Shown: in pieces, positions 11,316 through 24,275 of the stretch
How the letters are laid out: every line of letters begins with the position of its first letter
Numbering within the stretch: the first letter of the stretch is position 1
Source of the DNA: Flavobacteriales bacterium
GTDB taxonomy: Bacteria > Bacteroidota > Bacteroidia > Flavobacteriales > TMED113
NCBI GenBank assembly: GCA_002714185.1
Contig: PAWM01000017.1
Coordinates: 3,877-67,876, forward strand
Reading direction: 5' to 3'
DNA: 64,000 nucleotides
Translations under genes and position numbers: made by a program
The notes under the pieces: model-generated
Told to the model about the DNA's origin: nothing
The model's input: the letters and a program-made list of their open reading frames with translations, nothing else
Databases searched by the model: none

Positions 11316-11451
11316 ACGATAATTTTAAATTGAAGGCAAATATATAAAAAAGAAAACAAGTTTTAAATATAAATTAACAGATGTTATAGTTTACCTTAGT
11401 ATACAAAAGAATTATTGTAACTTTATAAAAGTCAAAAAAACATAAATTAAA

Positions 11452-13749
11452 ATGACTATAAAGAGACTATATATATTATTTTTTTCACTTGTATCTAATC
11501 TGTTATTTGGACAAATTTCATTTATTCAAGACAATAATATTCCTATCTATAGGAATAACGAAATATTAAATAATGCTTGGGCAGGAGGTATGAATTTTTG
11601 TCAATTTTCATCAATTGATTTAAATTTAGATGGAATAAATGACCTGTTTGTTTTTGACAAATCAGGTAAAAATGGAACATCAAATGGCAATAGAATCATT
11701 CCTTTTCTATTTGATGTTGAATCAAACAATTATAAATATTCACCTGAATACATAAGCCTTTTCCCTGAGCTATATGATTGGTGCTTAATGGTAGATTATA
11801 ACGGAGATGAAAAAGTAGATATTTTTACTAGCTATGAATCATCTATTGCTTTATACACTAATAATTCAGATGATTTATTATCATTTAACTTTACAAAAGT
11901 TTTAACTTCTGATGCTGGATTTGGTCAATTAAATATATATGTTAGCAATTCTGACATACCAGCAATCATTGATGTTGATGGAGATACAGATGTAGATATT
12001 CTCACATTTGATCCGTCTGGAAGCCATATGTACTTTCATGAAAATAAGTCTATTCAGATGTATGGTAACTCTGACAGCATTAATCTTGTAAGAAGTGATA
12101 ATTGCTGGGGTCGTTTTAAAGAAGATTTTAATACAAATAGTGTTACACTTGGACTTAATGAGGACTGCAACGAAGAAGAAGAAGGGCGTTTTGCACATTC
12201 TGGATCCACAGTATTAGCATTAGAATTAGACCAAAATAATAATCAAGGTTTAGAACTAATTCTCGGTGATATCACATATGACAATATGATAATGCTACAT
12301 AATGGAGGCTCAAATGAAAATGCTATTATGATTAATCAAGACCTCAATTTTCCTAGCTATAATAATTCTATTAATCTCACAAGATTTCCAGGGGCATATC
12401 ACTTAGATTTAGATAATGACAATCTGAAAGACTTAATAATTAGTCCAAATGGAGTTAATGTATCAGAAAATTATAAAAATGTACTATTTTATAAAAATAC
12501 TGGCAACACATCTGATGATAATATGATTGAATTTGAATTTATTCAAAATGATTTCCTAGTTGAAGAAATGATTGATGTCGGCACCAATGCTTGCCCTTTA
12601 TTATATGATTTAAATAATGATAATTTACTTGACTTAATCATTAGTAATAAAGGGTATTTCGATAATGGAAATTATAATTCTAAATTATCTATATATAAAA
12701 ATATTGGAACAGAGTTAAATCCAGTTTTTGAATTTATTTCTGATGATTTTGCAAATTTATCAGAAACTCTAGGCTCAACTTCTAGTATACAATCTTTACA
12801 TCCAACATTTGGAGATACTGACAATGATGGTGACACAGATATGATTATAGGTGATAATAACGGAGAATTATATCACTTTATTAATGAAGGTACATCTAGC
12901 AGTGAATGGCCAGAATTTAATGAATATGAAACAATGAATATAGATATTGGAAGCTTTGCTACTCCACAATTAGTTGATTTAAATAGAGACGGTTTACTTG
13001 ATTTAATAATTGGAGAAAGAAGTGGTGTTGATAATGGAATTTATAATGGAATAAACTATTATCAAAATACTGGATCAAGCAACAATCCAATATATGAAGA
13101 TTACACTCCTGAATATTTAAGTGGAGAATTTGATAATAATGGAGAAGAAATTATTATCAAAAGTTTAGGTGGTATACATCTTGCTGACCCTACTTATTTA
13201 ACTGCATATACATTACCATATATTTTTGAGCATAATAACATGTACTATTTAGCTGTTGGTACAGAAAGTGGCCTAATTTATTTATATGATAATATTGAAA
13301 GTGTTTTCAATAATCAATATTCATTAAATCTAACAACTAACTACTCTATGATTACAAACAATTTATTAAATGTAAATAATTGTGTTCACTCTAAAATCAC
13401 AATTCATGATATAAACAACGATGGAAATCCTGACTTAATTAGAGGAAATGCTAGTGGAGGAATCGAAATGTTTATAGGTGAGAATTTCAATACCTATAAT
13501 GAAATAATACAGGAAAATAATAATATTAAAATCACTCCTAATCCTAATAATGGTAATTTTAAAATAGTATTACCAGACAATTTAAATTATTCATTAAGAA
13601 TATATTCTATGTTAGGGACATTACTGATGGAAAAAAATATCCAAAATAAATCAAATATAAATATAGAAAATTATAACCCTGGACTATATTTAATTGAAAT
13701 TAATAGAAAAAACATCTCACTTTTAAAAAGTAAAATAATTGTAAACTAA
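11452..13749 (+). CDS. FG-GAP/VCBS-like repeat secreted protein with T9SS type A C-terminal sorting domain
   Basis: Signal peptide, repeated DxDxDG-type segments (DTDNDGDTDMIIGD), C-terminal ITPNPNNGNFKIVLP...GLYLIEI. Confidence 0.8.
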   Translation: MTIKRLYILFFSLVSNLLFGQISFIQDNNIPIYRNNEILNNAWAGGMNFCQFSSIDLNLDGINDLFVFDKSGKNGTSNGNRIIPFLFDVESNNYKYSPEYISLFPELYDWCLMVDYNGDEKVDIFTSYESSIALYTNNSDDLLSFNFTKVLTSDAGFGQLNIYVSNSDIPAIIDVDGDTDVDILTFDPSGSHMYFHENKSIQMYGNSDSINLVRSDNCWGRFKEDFNTNSVTLGLNEDCNEEEEGRFAHSGSTVLALELDQNNNQGLELILGDITYDNMIMLHNGGSNENAIMINQDLNFPSYNNSINLTRFPGAYHLDLDNDNLKDLIISPNGVNVSENYKNVLFYKNTGNTSDDNMIEFEFIQNDFLVEEMIDVGTNACPLLYDLNNDNLLDLIISNKGYFDNGNYNSKLSIYKNIGTELNPVFEFISDDFANLSETLGSTSSIQSLHPTFGDTDNDGDTDMIIGDNNGELYHFINEGTSSSEWPEFNEYETMNIDIGSFATPQLVDLNRDGLLDLIIGERSGVDNGIYNGINYYQNTGSSNNPIYEDYTPEYLSGEFDNNGEEIIIKSLGGIHLADPTYLTAYTLPYIFEHNNMYYLAVGTESGLIYLYDNIESVFNNQYSLNLTTNYSMITNNLLNVNNCVHSKITIHDINNDGNPDLIRGNASGGIEMFIGENFNTYNEIIQENNNIKITPNPNNGNFKIVLPDNLNYSLRIYSMLGTLLMEKNIQNKSNINIENYNPGLYLIEINRKNISLLKSKIIVN

Positions 13750-14684
13750 ATTAAATTCATTTCTTTCAAAATATTGTTAGTAGATAAAACACCTTGAGCA
13801 GATTCTTTTAATTGATTAATTTCTTTATCACTTAATTTAATTTCTACAACTTTTTTTACCCCATTTTTACCCAGAATCACTGGTACTCCAATAGCTAAAT
13901 CGGACAAGCCATATTCACCTTCCAATATTACAGAACATGGAAACATTTTATTTTGATCACACACAATAGAATGAACAAGAGCAGAAACTGCAGCACCAGG
14001 TGCATACCATGCAGAAGTTCCAAGCATAGCAGTTAAAGTAGCACCACCAATTTTTGTATCTTGCTTAACCTGCTCTAATCGATCCGCTGATAAAAATTCT
14101 GTGACAGGAATACTATTTCGTGTTGCAAAGCTAGTTAACGTAACCATGCCTTTATCACTATGACCTCCAATAACCATAGCAGAAACATCTGAAGAAGGAC
14201 AATTCATTGCTTCACTTAATCGATACTTAAATCTTGCACTATCAAGTGCACCACCCATACCAATTATTCTATTTTTTTGCAAACCAAGAGATTTATAAGT
14301 TAGATATGTCATTGTGTCCATAGGATTACTAACAATGACAAAAATTACATCAGGAGAATAATCAATTAATTTTTGAGCAACCTGCTTTACTATACCAGCA
14401 TTAATTCCAATCAACTCATCTCTTGTCATACCTGGTTTTCTAGGTATACCACTTGTTATCACTGCAACATGACTACCTGCTGTTTGCGAATAATCATTAG
14501 TACTTCCAATAATTTTAGTATCAAAACTATTTAATGATGCAGTTTGCATTAAATCCATAGATTTGCCCTCTGCAAAGTTTTCTTTAATATCCACTAATAC
14601 AACTTCAGAAGCGAAATTTTTGATTGCGATATATTCAGCACAGCTCGCTCCAACTGCACCTGCTCCTACTACAGTAATTTTCAT
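13746..14684 (-). CDS. mdh: Malate dehydrogenase
   Basis: VVGAGAVGAS, VAVITSGIPRKPGMTRDELI, VSNPMDTMTY, MVIGGHSDKGMV. Confidence 0.93.
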   Translation of the reverse strand: MKITVVGAGAVGASCAEYIAIKNFASEVVLVDIKENFAEGKSMDLMQTASLNSFDTKIIGSTNDYSQTAGSHVAVITSGIPRKPGMTRDELIGINAGIVKQVAQKLIDYSPDVIFVIVSNPMDTMTYLTYKSLGLQKNRIIGMGGALDSARFKYRLSEAMNCPSSDVSAMVIGGHSDKGMVTLTSFATRNSIPVTEFLSADRLEQVKQDTKIGGATLTAMLGTSAWYAPGAAVSALVHSIVCDQNKMFPCSVILEGEYGLSDLAIGVPVILGKNGVKKVVEIKLSDKEINQLKESAQGVLSTNNILKEMNLI

Positions 14685-14879
14685 TTTTTTATTTTAATAT
14701 AATTAATGTTTGAATACTAATGTATGAAAATATCATTCTTATATATATCAAAATTTAAATTATTTAACAAATATCAAGTTAAATTCATTAAATTGTACAT
14801 ATAAATCTAAACATTATGTAAATTCTATTTATTGGTATAATTTTTGATTTTAAATAATTATTACAAAAAAAAATTAATT

Positions 14880-17372
14880 ATGAATAAATTTAATCTGAAT
14901 TTAAATATTTTTATTTTACTACTCCTTGTAAGTCATTTTCTAAAAGCACAAGTAATTGCGGAACCAGCAGAAACAATTTTATGCGATGGACAGCAAGGAG
15001 AAGTTGCAGTTACATTAACAGCAACATCTTATGCTGTTGATTTAACAGACTCGAATATTTATTCAGACGACACATTTGGATCTGTTATTGATATGGGATT
15101 TGACTTTATTTTCTATGGCAACTCATATAGCGATGTTGTATTAGCATCAAATAATTATTTAAGTTTTAATACTGCTAATGCAGGCAACTATTCTGATTGG
15201 ACAATTGGAGCAGCAATTCCAACAGCCACTGAGCCTGAAACACACAATGGTATTTTATGTCCTTGGCAAGATATCTACCCGGGTGTTAATGGAAATGGTA
15301 TAATTGCATATGCAACAATTGGTGAAGCACCTAATAGAGTATTTATTGCATCTTTTTGCGGTATACCAATGTTTTCATGTACAGAGATTTGTTACTCCAG
15401 TCAAATTAAACTTTATGAAACAACAAATATTATAGAAACACATATCGCTCAAAAAGTACTATGTTCAACATGGAATGGGGGAGCCGCTATACATGGTCTT
15501 CACAATGAAGATGGCTCTATTGCACATGTAGTAACTGGCCTTGATGGAATTGAAAGAAATTTTCCTAATGCATGGACATGCGAAAATGATGCATGGAGAT
15601 TTACACCAAATGGATCAACTGATTATATTATTGAGTCAATTGAATTTGCACCTGCTGTAGCTGGAACAGATATCACTTGGCAAGATGAATTTGGTAATAA
15701 TATTGGTACCGGTAGTGAAATCACAGTTTTCCCTGGGGGTGATGTTACATACACAGCCGGTGCATCATTATGTGGAGATGCAGGTGACTGGTGTGGATTT
15801 GAAGGCGGAATTGAGGGTGATGATGTTATAATAACATTTGAAGTATTAGAAATTAGCGGAGATGGAACTAATATTCTATGCAATAATAATAATGATGGAA
15901 CTATTGAATTATTTGCTCCTTATGAGGGAGACTGGATTTATAATCTATATCTAGATGGAGCATTAATTGAATCAGAAACATCTTCCAATGAAAATTTTAT
16001 ATTCAACTCACTTTCACCGGGTACTTATTCTGCTACAATTACAGAACAAAATAGTTTATGTGTAAGTGAGGAGTATGATATTGTCTTAATCCAACCCGAT
16101 GAATTAATCACTAATTCAACTACTATTGATGTTTTGTGCAATGGATATAGTGAAGGCTCAATTGATATTCAAATTAACGGGGGAAATCCACCGTATACAA
16201 CTTTTTTAGGTAACGCAATAAATCCAAATATTGAAACTTTAACAGGATCAATAATAACATTTGAAAATTTAATCGCAGGAGATTATTACTTTACAAGCAC
16301 TGATGCTAATGGCTGCTTAACTGCAAGTAATGAATTTTTCTTTACAATTAATGAGCCATTAGAATTATCACTTATTGAAGAAGAAATAGGTGGTGTCACT
16401 TGTGAAGATGCTCAAAATGGTTTTATTGAAATCACTATTTCTGGAGGAACCCCCCCTTATTCCTATCAATGGTCTAATAATACTGGATTTAACTCAAATG
16501 AAGAAGATTTAAATAATCTTGACGGGGGAAATTATATTATATCCATTACAGACTTAAACAACTGCACATATCAAACTAATATAAATGTATTAGAAAATGC
16601 AGGTATGATTATCGATCCATTATGGACAGAATGCATAAACAATGACGGTGAAATTACAATCACAACTAATGGCGGCACTCCACCCTATAATTATGAATTA
16701 TATGATATAAACAATATTGAAACTGCCTTAGAAACAAATACAACTGGTTATTTTAATGATTTAAATGAGGGGCAATATATTGTGGAAATAATTGACAATG
16801 TTGGCTGTTTAGAACAAGAGACTATTAGTTTAAATTCAGCTCCAAGTGCTGATTTCAATATTAATGAATATGAATTCTATCTCTCTAACAATCCTACAGA
16901 ATTTACTGATTTAACTTTAGATACAAATATAAGTGAGTGGTTCTGGGAATTTGGTGACGGAAATAGTTCAAACATACAAAACCCTACGAATTTATATACT
17001 GAACCAGGTATATATTATATAACATTGGAAGTTTATGATGAATTGAATTGCAAAAGTAGCATAACTAAGGAAATAATGGTACTACAAGACTATTATTCAT
17101 ATGCTCCAGACATTTTCACTCCTAATAATGATGGAATTAATGACACATTTTCTCCTTCTCTATTAAATATTGATATAAATTCTTATCTACTAATCATCTA
17201 CGACAGATGGGGAAATGCAATATTTGAAACAAATAACTATGGATTAGGATGGGATGGTAAATTAAAAGATGGTACTTTATTAAACCCTGACATATATAGT
17301 TACCACATTACTTATAATACAAACTTAGGCATTGCAAAAGAAGAAAAGGGAAGATTAGTAATGGCAAGGTAA
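14880..17372 (+). CDS. Large secreted protein with SprB-like repeats, PKD domain and T9SS type B (CHU_C) C-terminal domain
   Basis: ATG at 14880 followed by signal peptide; C-terminus YAPDIFTPNNDGINDTF...YDRWGNAIFETNNYGLGWDGK; repeats of GG(T/N)PPYxY type; WFWEFGDGNSS PKD motif. Confidence 0.85.
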   Translation: MNKFNLNLNIFILLLLVSHFLKAQVIAEPAETILCDGQQGEVAVTLTATSYAVDLTDSNIYSDDTFGSVIDMGFDFIFYGNSYSDVVLASNNYLSFNTANAGNYSDWTIGAAIPTATEPETHNGILCPWQDIYPGVNGNGIIAYATIGEAPNRVFIASFCGIPMFSCTEICYSSQIKLYETTNIIETHIAQKVLCSTWNGGAAIHGLHNEDGSIAHVVTGLDGIERNFPNAWTCENDAWRFTPNGSTDYIIESIEFAPAVAGTDITWQDEFGNNIGTGSEITVFPGGDVTYTAGASLCGDAGDWCGFEGGIEGDDVIITFEVLEISGDGTNILCNNNNDGTIELFAPYEGDWIYNLYLDGALIESETSSNENFIFNSLSPGTYSATITEQNSLCVSEEYDIVLIQPDELITNSTTIDVLCNGYSEGSIDIQINGGNPPYTTFLGNAINPNIETLTGSIITFENLIAGDYYFTSTDANGCLTASNEFFFTINEPLELSLIEEEIGGVTCEDAQNGFIEITISGGTPPYSYQWSNNTGFNSNEEDLNNLDGGNYIISITDLNNCTYQTNINVLENAGMIIDPLWTECINNDGEITITTNGGTPPYNYELYDINNIETALETNTTGYFNDLNEGQYIVEIIDNVGCLEQETISLNSAPSADFNINEYEFYLSNNPTEFTDLTLDTNISEWFWEFGDGNSSNIQNPTNLYTEPGIYYITLEVYDELNCKSSITKEIMVLQDYYSYAPDIFTPNNDGINDTFSPSLLNIDINSYLLIIYDRWGNAIFETNNYGLGWDGKLKDGTLLNPDIYSYHITYNTNLGIAKEEKGRLVMAR

Positions 17373-17381
17373 ATGTAAAAT

Positions 17382-19334
<1,953 letters not shown>

Positions 19335-19424
19335 AATTTAATATAATTTCTTACTATACTAAATATAGTAAATATCTATCATTTAAATCATATTTATTTA
19401 AAGAAAATATCTAATTAAAAATTA

Positions 19425-21164
19425 TTAAAATTTGTATAGAAATCTTAATGAAATTTTAAATCCATTATCGTCATAATAATGATCAAAAAACTCTATTTTA
19501 TTTCCTAGAATATTTTTGATTTCCATTGAGAATATCATTGGATTTAAATCATAACTTAAAGAAATATTTCCGTCAATATATTTATTTAAATTAATATAAT
19601 TTAAAGCTGAATTATAATTATATGCAGGTTCAATAATAAGAGCATCGTGATTACCTACAAAGAACCAATTAAAAGTTAGATTTATTTTTTCAAATAAACC
19701 CATAGTAATAATGCTATTTAATTTATACCTTGGAATAAAGTACTTTTTATGGTGTTCTTTCGAATTAATTAAATTGAATTCACTCTCAAATAATACATTA
19801 TATCTATTTTGATCAAAACTGATTGAAAATGTAGCATTTAAACCAGTTTGAATAGGATCAAGATACATACCTAGAGGATTAATATATTCAGTTTGATACT
19901 CTGATTGGGGAAAATCTATTAAGGTTTCTTCTCGCTCGTAAAATATAAATGGAATTAATTCTCCTTTTTTCATCAAATAATTAAAATTTGAAACCAATGA
20001 TAACTTATCAGTAAATAACTTATTATATAATAAATTTATTTTAAACTCTTTTGATAATGAATTTCTATAAAAAGGATCTAAATATGGTGTAAAATCAAAT
20101 AACGAATTAAAAGAATGATATTTTAATTCTTTATTAATATTTAATTGAATAATTTGAGTATCGCTAATTTTTTTCAATAAATGAAGTTGTGGAAACAATA
20201 AAGGCTGCCCTCCAAAATTGAGATTATCACCCGGAAAATACTGAAAATTAAATCCAATTTCATAATTGAAATAATTATCACCACTAATACAAAAACTACT
20301 ATTTAACAATAAATCTGTAAAATTATCTTCGTATTCAACTATAGATAGTTGATTGTAATTAGGATTATTTGAAGTTGAATTAGGTAAGTCTTTAAAATTT
20401 GTTTTAATCCAATTTAAATTAAATTTAAAAGAATATTTTTTCAGTGCTTTTTCTAGACTTAAAAACAAAAAGGGATTAATAATAAATTCATTTCTATTAT
20501 AATTATTAACTAAATAATTAGTGAAAACTCCTACATTTTTAACAACATAAGAGTTAGATGGTTGACTTAACTCTAATTTAATTGAAACATCAGAAACATT
20601 AAACTTCGAAATAGAATCCAATTGTATTTGATTTAAATCACCCCAATAAAAACCTTGATTATTATTTAATGTAAAACTAGTTTTAAAAATATTTTTTTTA
20701 ATATATCGATTAGTGTAAATATTAAAAGATAGATTTTGATAGCCATCATAATCTTTATTAACTAAGAATTCTTCAGACTGGTGATTAAAATAAAAGCCAG
20801 AGTTGTGAATAGTTGATATTCCATTAGTATAATGAAACTTATTATCAATAAAAGATTTACTACCTAAAGCTAAAGAAAAGTACTTATTATAATCTGGGTT
20901 ATTTATCTTCAATCTGAATTTATCAGGTTTATTAATAATAAGATTTTCTTTCAATGAAATATTTTTATTTAGAATATTACTTTTTAAAATAACATTATGC
21001 TTTAATGTATCATTAAAAACAGGTTGATCACTTATTTTAACACTGTTATTAATCACAGGTGCATATTCTTTAAAAACATCAATAATTTCAATTCTTAATT
21101 TTTCATCTTGAGAATAAACAAGACAAGAGTATAACAATAATATTTGAAGAAAATTTCTAATCAT
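19425..21164 (-). CDS. Predicted outer-membrane beta-barrel-like protein, function unknown
   Basis: Signal peptide, many alternating aromatic/polar strands, C-terminal aromatic (FLYKF); follows TPR gene with 8-nt overlap. Confidence 0.6.
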   Translation of the reverse strand: MIRNFLQILLLYSCLVYSQDEKLRIEIIDVFKEYAPVINNSVKISDQPVFNDTLKHNVILKSNILNKNISLKENLIINKPDKFRLKINNPDYNKYFSLALGSKSFIDNKFHYTNGISTIHNSGFYFNHQSEEFLVNKDYDGYQNLSFNIYTNRYIKKNIFKTSFTLNNNQGFYWGDLNQIQLDSISKFNVSDVSIKLELSQPSNSYVVKNVGVFTNYLVNNYNRNEFIINPFLFLSLEKALKKYSFKFNLNWIKTNFKDLPNSTSNNPNYNQLSIVEYEDNFTDLLLNSSFCISGDNYFNYEIGFNFQYFPGDNLNFGGQPLLFPQLHLLKKISDTQIIQLNINKELKYHSFNSLFDFTPYLDPFYRNSLSKEFKINLLYNKLFTDKLSLVSNFNYLMKKGELIPFIFYEREETLIDFPQSEYQTEYINPLGMYLDPIQTGLNATFSISFDQNRYNVLFESEFNLINSKEHHKKYFIPRYKLNSIITMGLFEKINLTFNWFFVGNHDALIIEPAYNYNSALNYINLNKYIDGNISLSYDLNPMIFSMEIKNILGNKIEFFDHYYDDNGFKISLRFLYKF

Positions 21165-24138
21165 TTAATTGTAATATTGAATCAGATTTATGACTTGGAA
21201 AATTATTTAATAGAATTTGACTTATTTCATTTAAAATATCTTCATTTTGACATTTTTTTTGCAACTCAATTAATACATGTTGAGCTTGAAACATATCCTC
21301 TTGCATTATGTAATTTTTAGATAAAAGTAAAAGAGATTTTTGCACCCAAAATTGATATGATGGTAATTCATTAATTAACTGAAATATAATTTTTTGTGAT
21401 TCTTTATATTTTTTATCATTAAATAATAATAATGCTTTATAAAAAAAAGATTCTGCTTTTAAGTCCCCTTCAGTATTTTCTATAAGCCATGTGAATTCAA
21501 GCAATGATTCCTTGTTTTTGTTTAGTTTATAAAAAGAATATGCTTTTATATAATAAATACGAACCTCTTCTTTTCCCGAAAACAAACTTAAATCAAATGT
21601 TGTAGACAAATCATAAATAATATCATCATATTTATATAGATTAAATTTAGATTCTAAAAGGCCTAGAATAGCTTCTCTTTTTATGTCAATTTCTGAAGCA
21701 GAATTAAGTAATTTTTCAAAATACATCTCAGCTGAGATGTATTTGTTTAATTGAAAACTCATTCTTGCTAGATTCAATAGACCTTCAACTGTATACTTAT
21801 TTTCTGTTTCATTTACAATTTTACTTAAGAATTCAATAGCAGTTTCTAATTTACCAATTTGCTCGTAAGATTTATATAAATAATAGTTGGCATCTAACAC
21901 AAATAGTCCATTAGGATAATACTCTAAATATGATTGAAATGAATTAATTGCGCTCTGAAAATCCTCTTTCATAAATTGCAATTCAGATGAATAATACATA
22001 GACGAATCTAATTCTGATTTCGAATAATCGTGAGCTACAGATTGAATTAAATCAATAAATTTGTTAGCCTCACCTTTTTCGCTATAAATATTTTTTATAA
22101 TAACTAATGCTTCATTAGCAATATTACTATTTGGAAATTCAAAAAGTAAATTTTCTAATATTTTAATTGCATCTTCATCTTTCTCTTGCATATAATAAAC
22201 TAATCCTAATTTCAATTTAGATTTCGGATAAAATAAACTTTGAGGAAAATTTTCAATCAATTCAATAAAAGACTTCGTAGATAAATCAAAATTTCTTGAT
22301 AAAATATAAACATTTCCTAAATCAAAAATAGCATCATCTAAATAATTAGAGTTAATAAAATTGCTAATTAAATACTTGAATGATTGAATTGAACGACTAT
22401 AATCACCAAGTAAAGCATAAGCAGTGCTTTTCTTATAACATGAATAATCATCTTCAAAACCTGAGAGTGCAAGAGCTTTATCATAATAATCGATAGATGA
22501 ACTATATTCCATTATAGAAAAATAACTATCTCCCAATCTCATATAGATGTCATACAATATATTTGAATCACTATTATGCAATAGTGCTATTTTAAATGTA
22601 TTTATAGAATTCTTGTAATCTGACTTCTTCAAGTAGGAATATGCTTTTGCATATAAACTTTTTTTATATAAAAAATGACTTTTATTATGTAACTTATTAT
22701 ATGAATCTATTGCGTTTTGAAACATATTTAAATTATAATAAGATTCAGCTATCCAATAATATGTTTGAGTCAATAAATCGTTAATTAATTTTACTGATGA
22801 TGATTTCTTGAAATATATAATTGCTTGGTCGTAAAAACCATCATTAAAAAGTTGTACTGCTCTATGAAAACATATTTTTTGATACTGATTCTTCAAATTT
22901 AAATTAGAAAAGTTACTTTTTTCCAAAGCTTCTATTGCTTCATCATAATTATTTGTATTTAAATATGTATTAGCTAAACAATTGTATATTTCACTAACAT
23001 GCTCCGAATTAGGATACTTTTCGATAAATTTAGACAAATAATGTATTGAATTATATAATGGATTTTGCTGTTCATAACATAAGATTGCAAAATGATAAAA
23101 TGCATTATGCTGAATCAAAGTATCCATATCAATTAAAGATGCTGATCGAAATGCATTTATTGCTTCAATCCTTTTTTCAGTTTTCCTATAGCTATCACCT
23201 AAATAATAGTATGCATATTGAGAAGTAATATCATTATCTTCAACAATAATTTTATTTAAATGATTTATTGCAAATCCATAAAGACCTTTTTGATAATATG
23301 CAAAACCCATCTGATATAATTGTTCCCGGCTTAAAAAACCTGTAATTTCTTTATATTCTTCAAAAAAAACTATTGATTCATCATACTGCTGTAAGTGATA
23401 TAGAGACTTCGCCTGGATTAATATTAAATTATTATAGTTATTTAAAACACTTGAATCCGAAACTAATACTGAATCTAAATAATCAACTATTTGTTTATAT
23501 TCACCTAAATCAAATAAAATACTAGAAATAAAGTAAGGAACATCACTTTTATATTTATTAGAATTTTTAATTAACAAGAAACCATCTAGTGCATTCTGTA
23601 ATTCATTACTAATTAATAATATATTTGAATTATAAAAAATAGCATCTTCTCTATATGGGGACTCAAAATCAACTATAGATTCATAAAAACTATTTTTTGC
23701 TAACTCATAGTTGCCTAGAACATATGAGCTGTAACCTAGATAAAAAAAAGCAGCATCTTTTTGAGAACCCAATAATTTATATACATTTAAATCACTTAAT
23801 AAATCAACAACTTCTTTATATTTTTTTTTCTCAAAAAAATACTCACTCATATAAAAAATTGCATCATTTATTTTATTACTCAAAGGGAACTCAGTTAGAA
23901 ATTTATTGAATAAATACTCAGTATCATGATTATATAATTTCAATGCTGAAATAAATAAATAATAATTGGCATACTCTAATTTTATGGTAGTTTCATTAGT
24001 ACTCTGTTCAATAAATTCACTAAATTGAGTTCGAGAACACATATAATCTTTTTCTAAAAAACAAGTCATACCAGACCTATAATCTTGAGCAATTAAGCAA
24101 GATGATATAAATAAAAAGAAAAGAAACTTATTCAACAT
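21157..24138 (-). CDS. Large secreted/periplasmic multi-TPR protein
   Basis: 993 aa with many 34-residue TPR-like units (e.g. AYYYLGDSYRKTEKRIEAINAFRSAS) after a signal peptide. Confidence 0.8.
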   Translation of the reverse strand: MLNKFLFFLFISSCLIAQDYRSGMTCFLEKDYMCSRTQFSEFIEQSTNETTIKLEYANYYLFISALKLYNHDTEYLFNKFLTEFPLSNKINDAIFYMSEYFFEKKKYKEVVDLLSDLNVYKLLGSQKDAAFFYLGYSSYVLGNYELAKNSFYESIVDFESPYREDAIFYNSNILLISNELQNALDGFLLIKNSNKYKSDVPYFISSILFDLGEYKQIVDYLDSVLVSDSSVLNNYNNLILIQAKSLYHLQQYDESIVFFEEYKEITGFLSREQLYQMGFAYYQKGLYGFAINHLNKIIVEDNDITSQYAYYYLGDSYRKTEKRIEAINAFRSASLIDMDTLIQHNAFYHFAILCYEQQNPLYNSIHYLSKFIEKYPNSEHVSEIYNCLANTYLNTNNYDEAIEALEKSNFSNLNLKNQYQKICFHRAVQLFNDGFYDQAIIYFKKSSSVKLINDLLTQTYYWIAESYYNLNMFQNAIDSYNKLHNKSHFLYKKSLYAKAYSYLKKSDYKNSINTFKIALLHNSDSNILYDIYMRLGDSYFSIMEYSSSIDYYDKALALSGFEDDYSCYKKSTAYALLGDYSRSIQSFKYLISNFINSNYLDDAIFDLGNVYILSRNFDLSTKSFIELIENFPQSLFYPKSKLKLGLVYYMQEKDEDAIKILENLLFEFPNSNIANEALVIIKNIYSEKGEANKFIDLIQSVAHDYSKSELDSSMYYSSELQFMKEDFQSAINSFQSYLEYYPNGLFVLDANYYLYKSYEQIGKLETAIEFLSKIVNETENKYTVEGLLNLARMSFQLNKYISAEMYFEKLLNSASEIDIKREAILGLLESKFNLYKYDDIIYDLSTTFDLSLFSGKEEVRIYYIKAYSFYKLNKNKESLLEFTWLIENTEGDLKAESFFYKALLLFNDKKYKESQKIIFQLINELPSYQFWVQKSLLLLSKNYIMQEDMFQAQHVLIELQKKCQNEDILNEISQILLNNFPSHKSDSILQLND

Positions 24139-24275
24139 AATTTATTATCAAACATAATTTATTATTTAAACGAAAACATAGATATATATTATTAATTTTA
24201 ACAAATTAATTAACATATACAATTTCATTTATTTAAATTTGCCTTAACATATCAACCTACATTAAATTAAAAATA

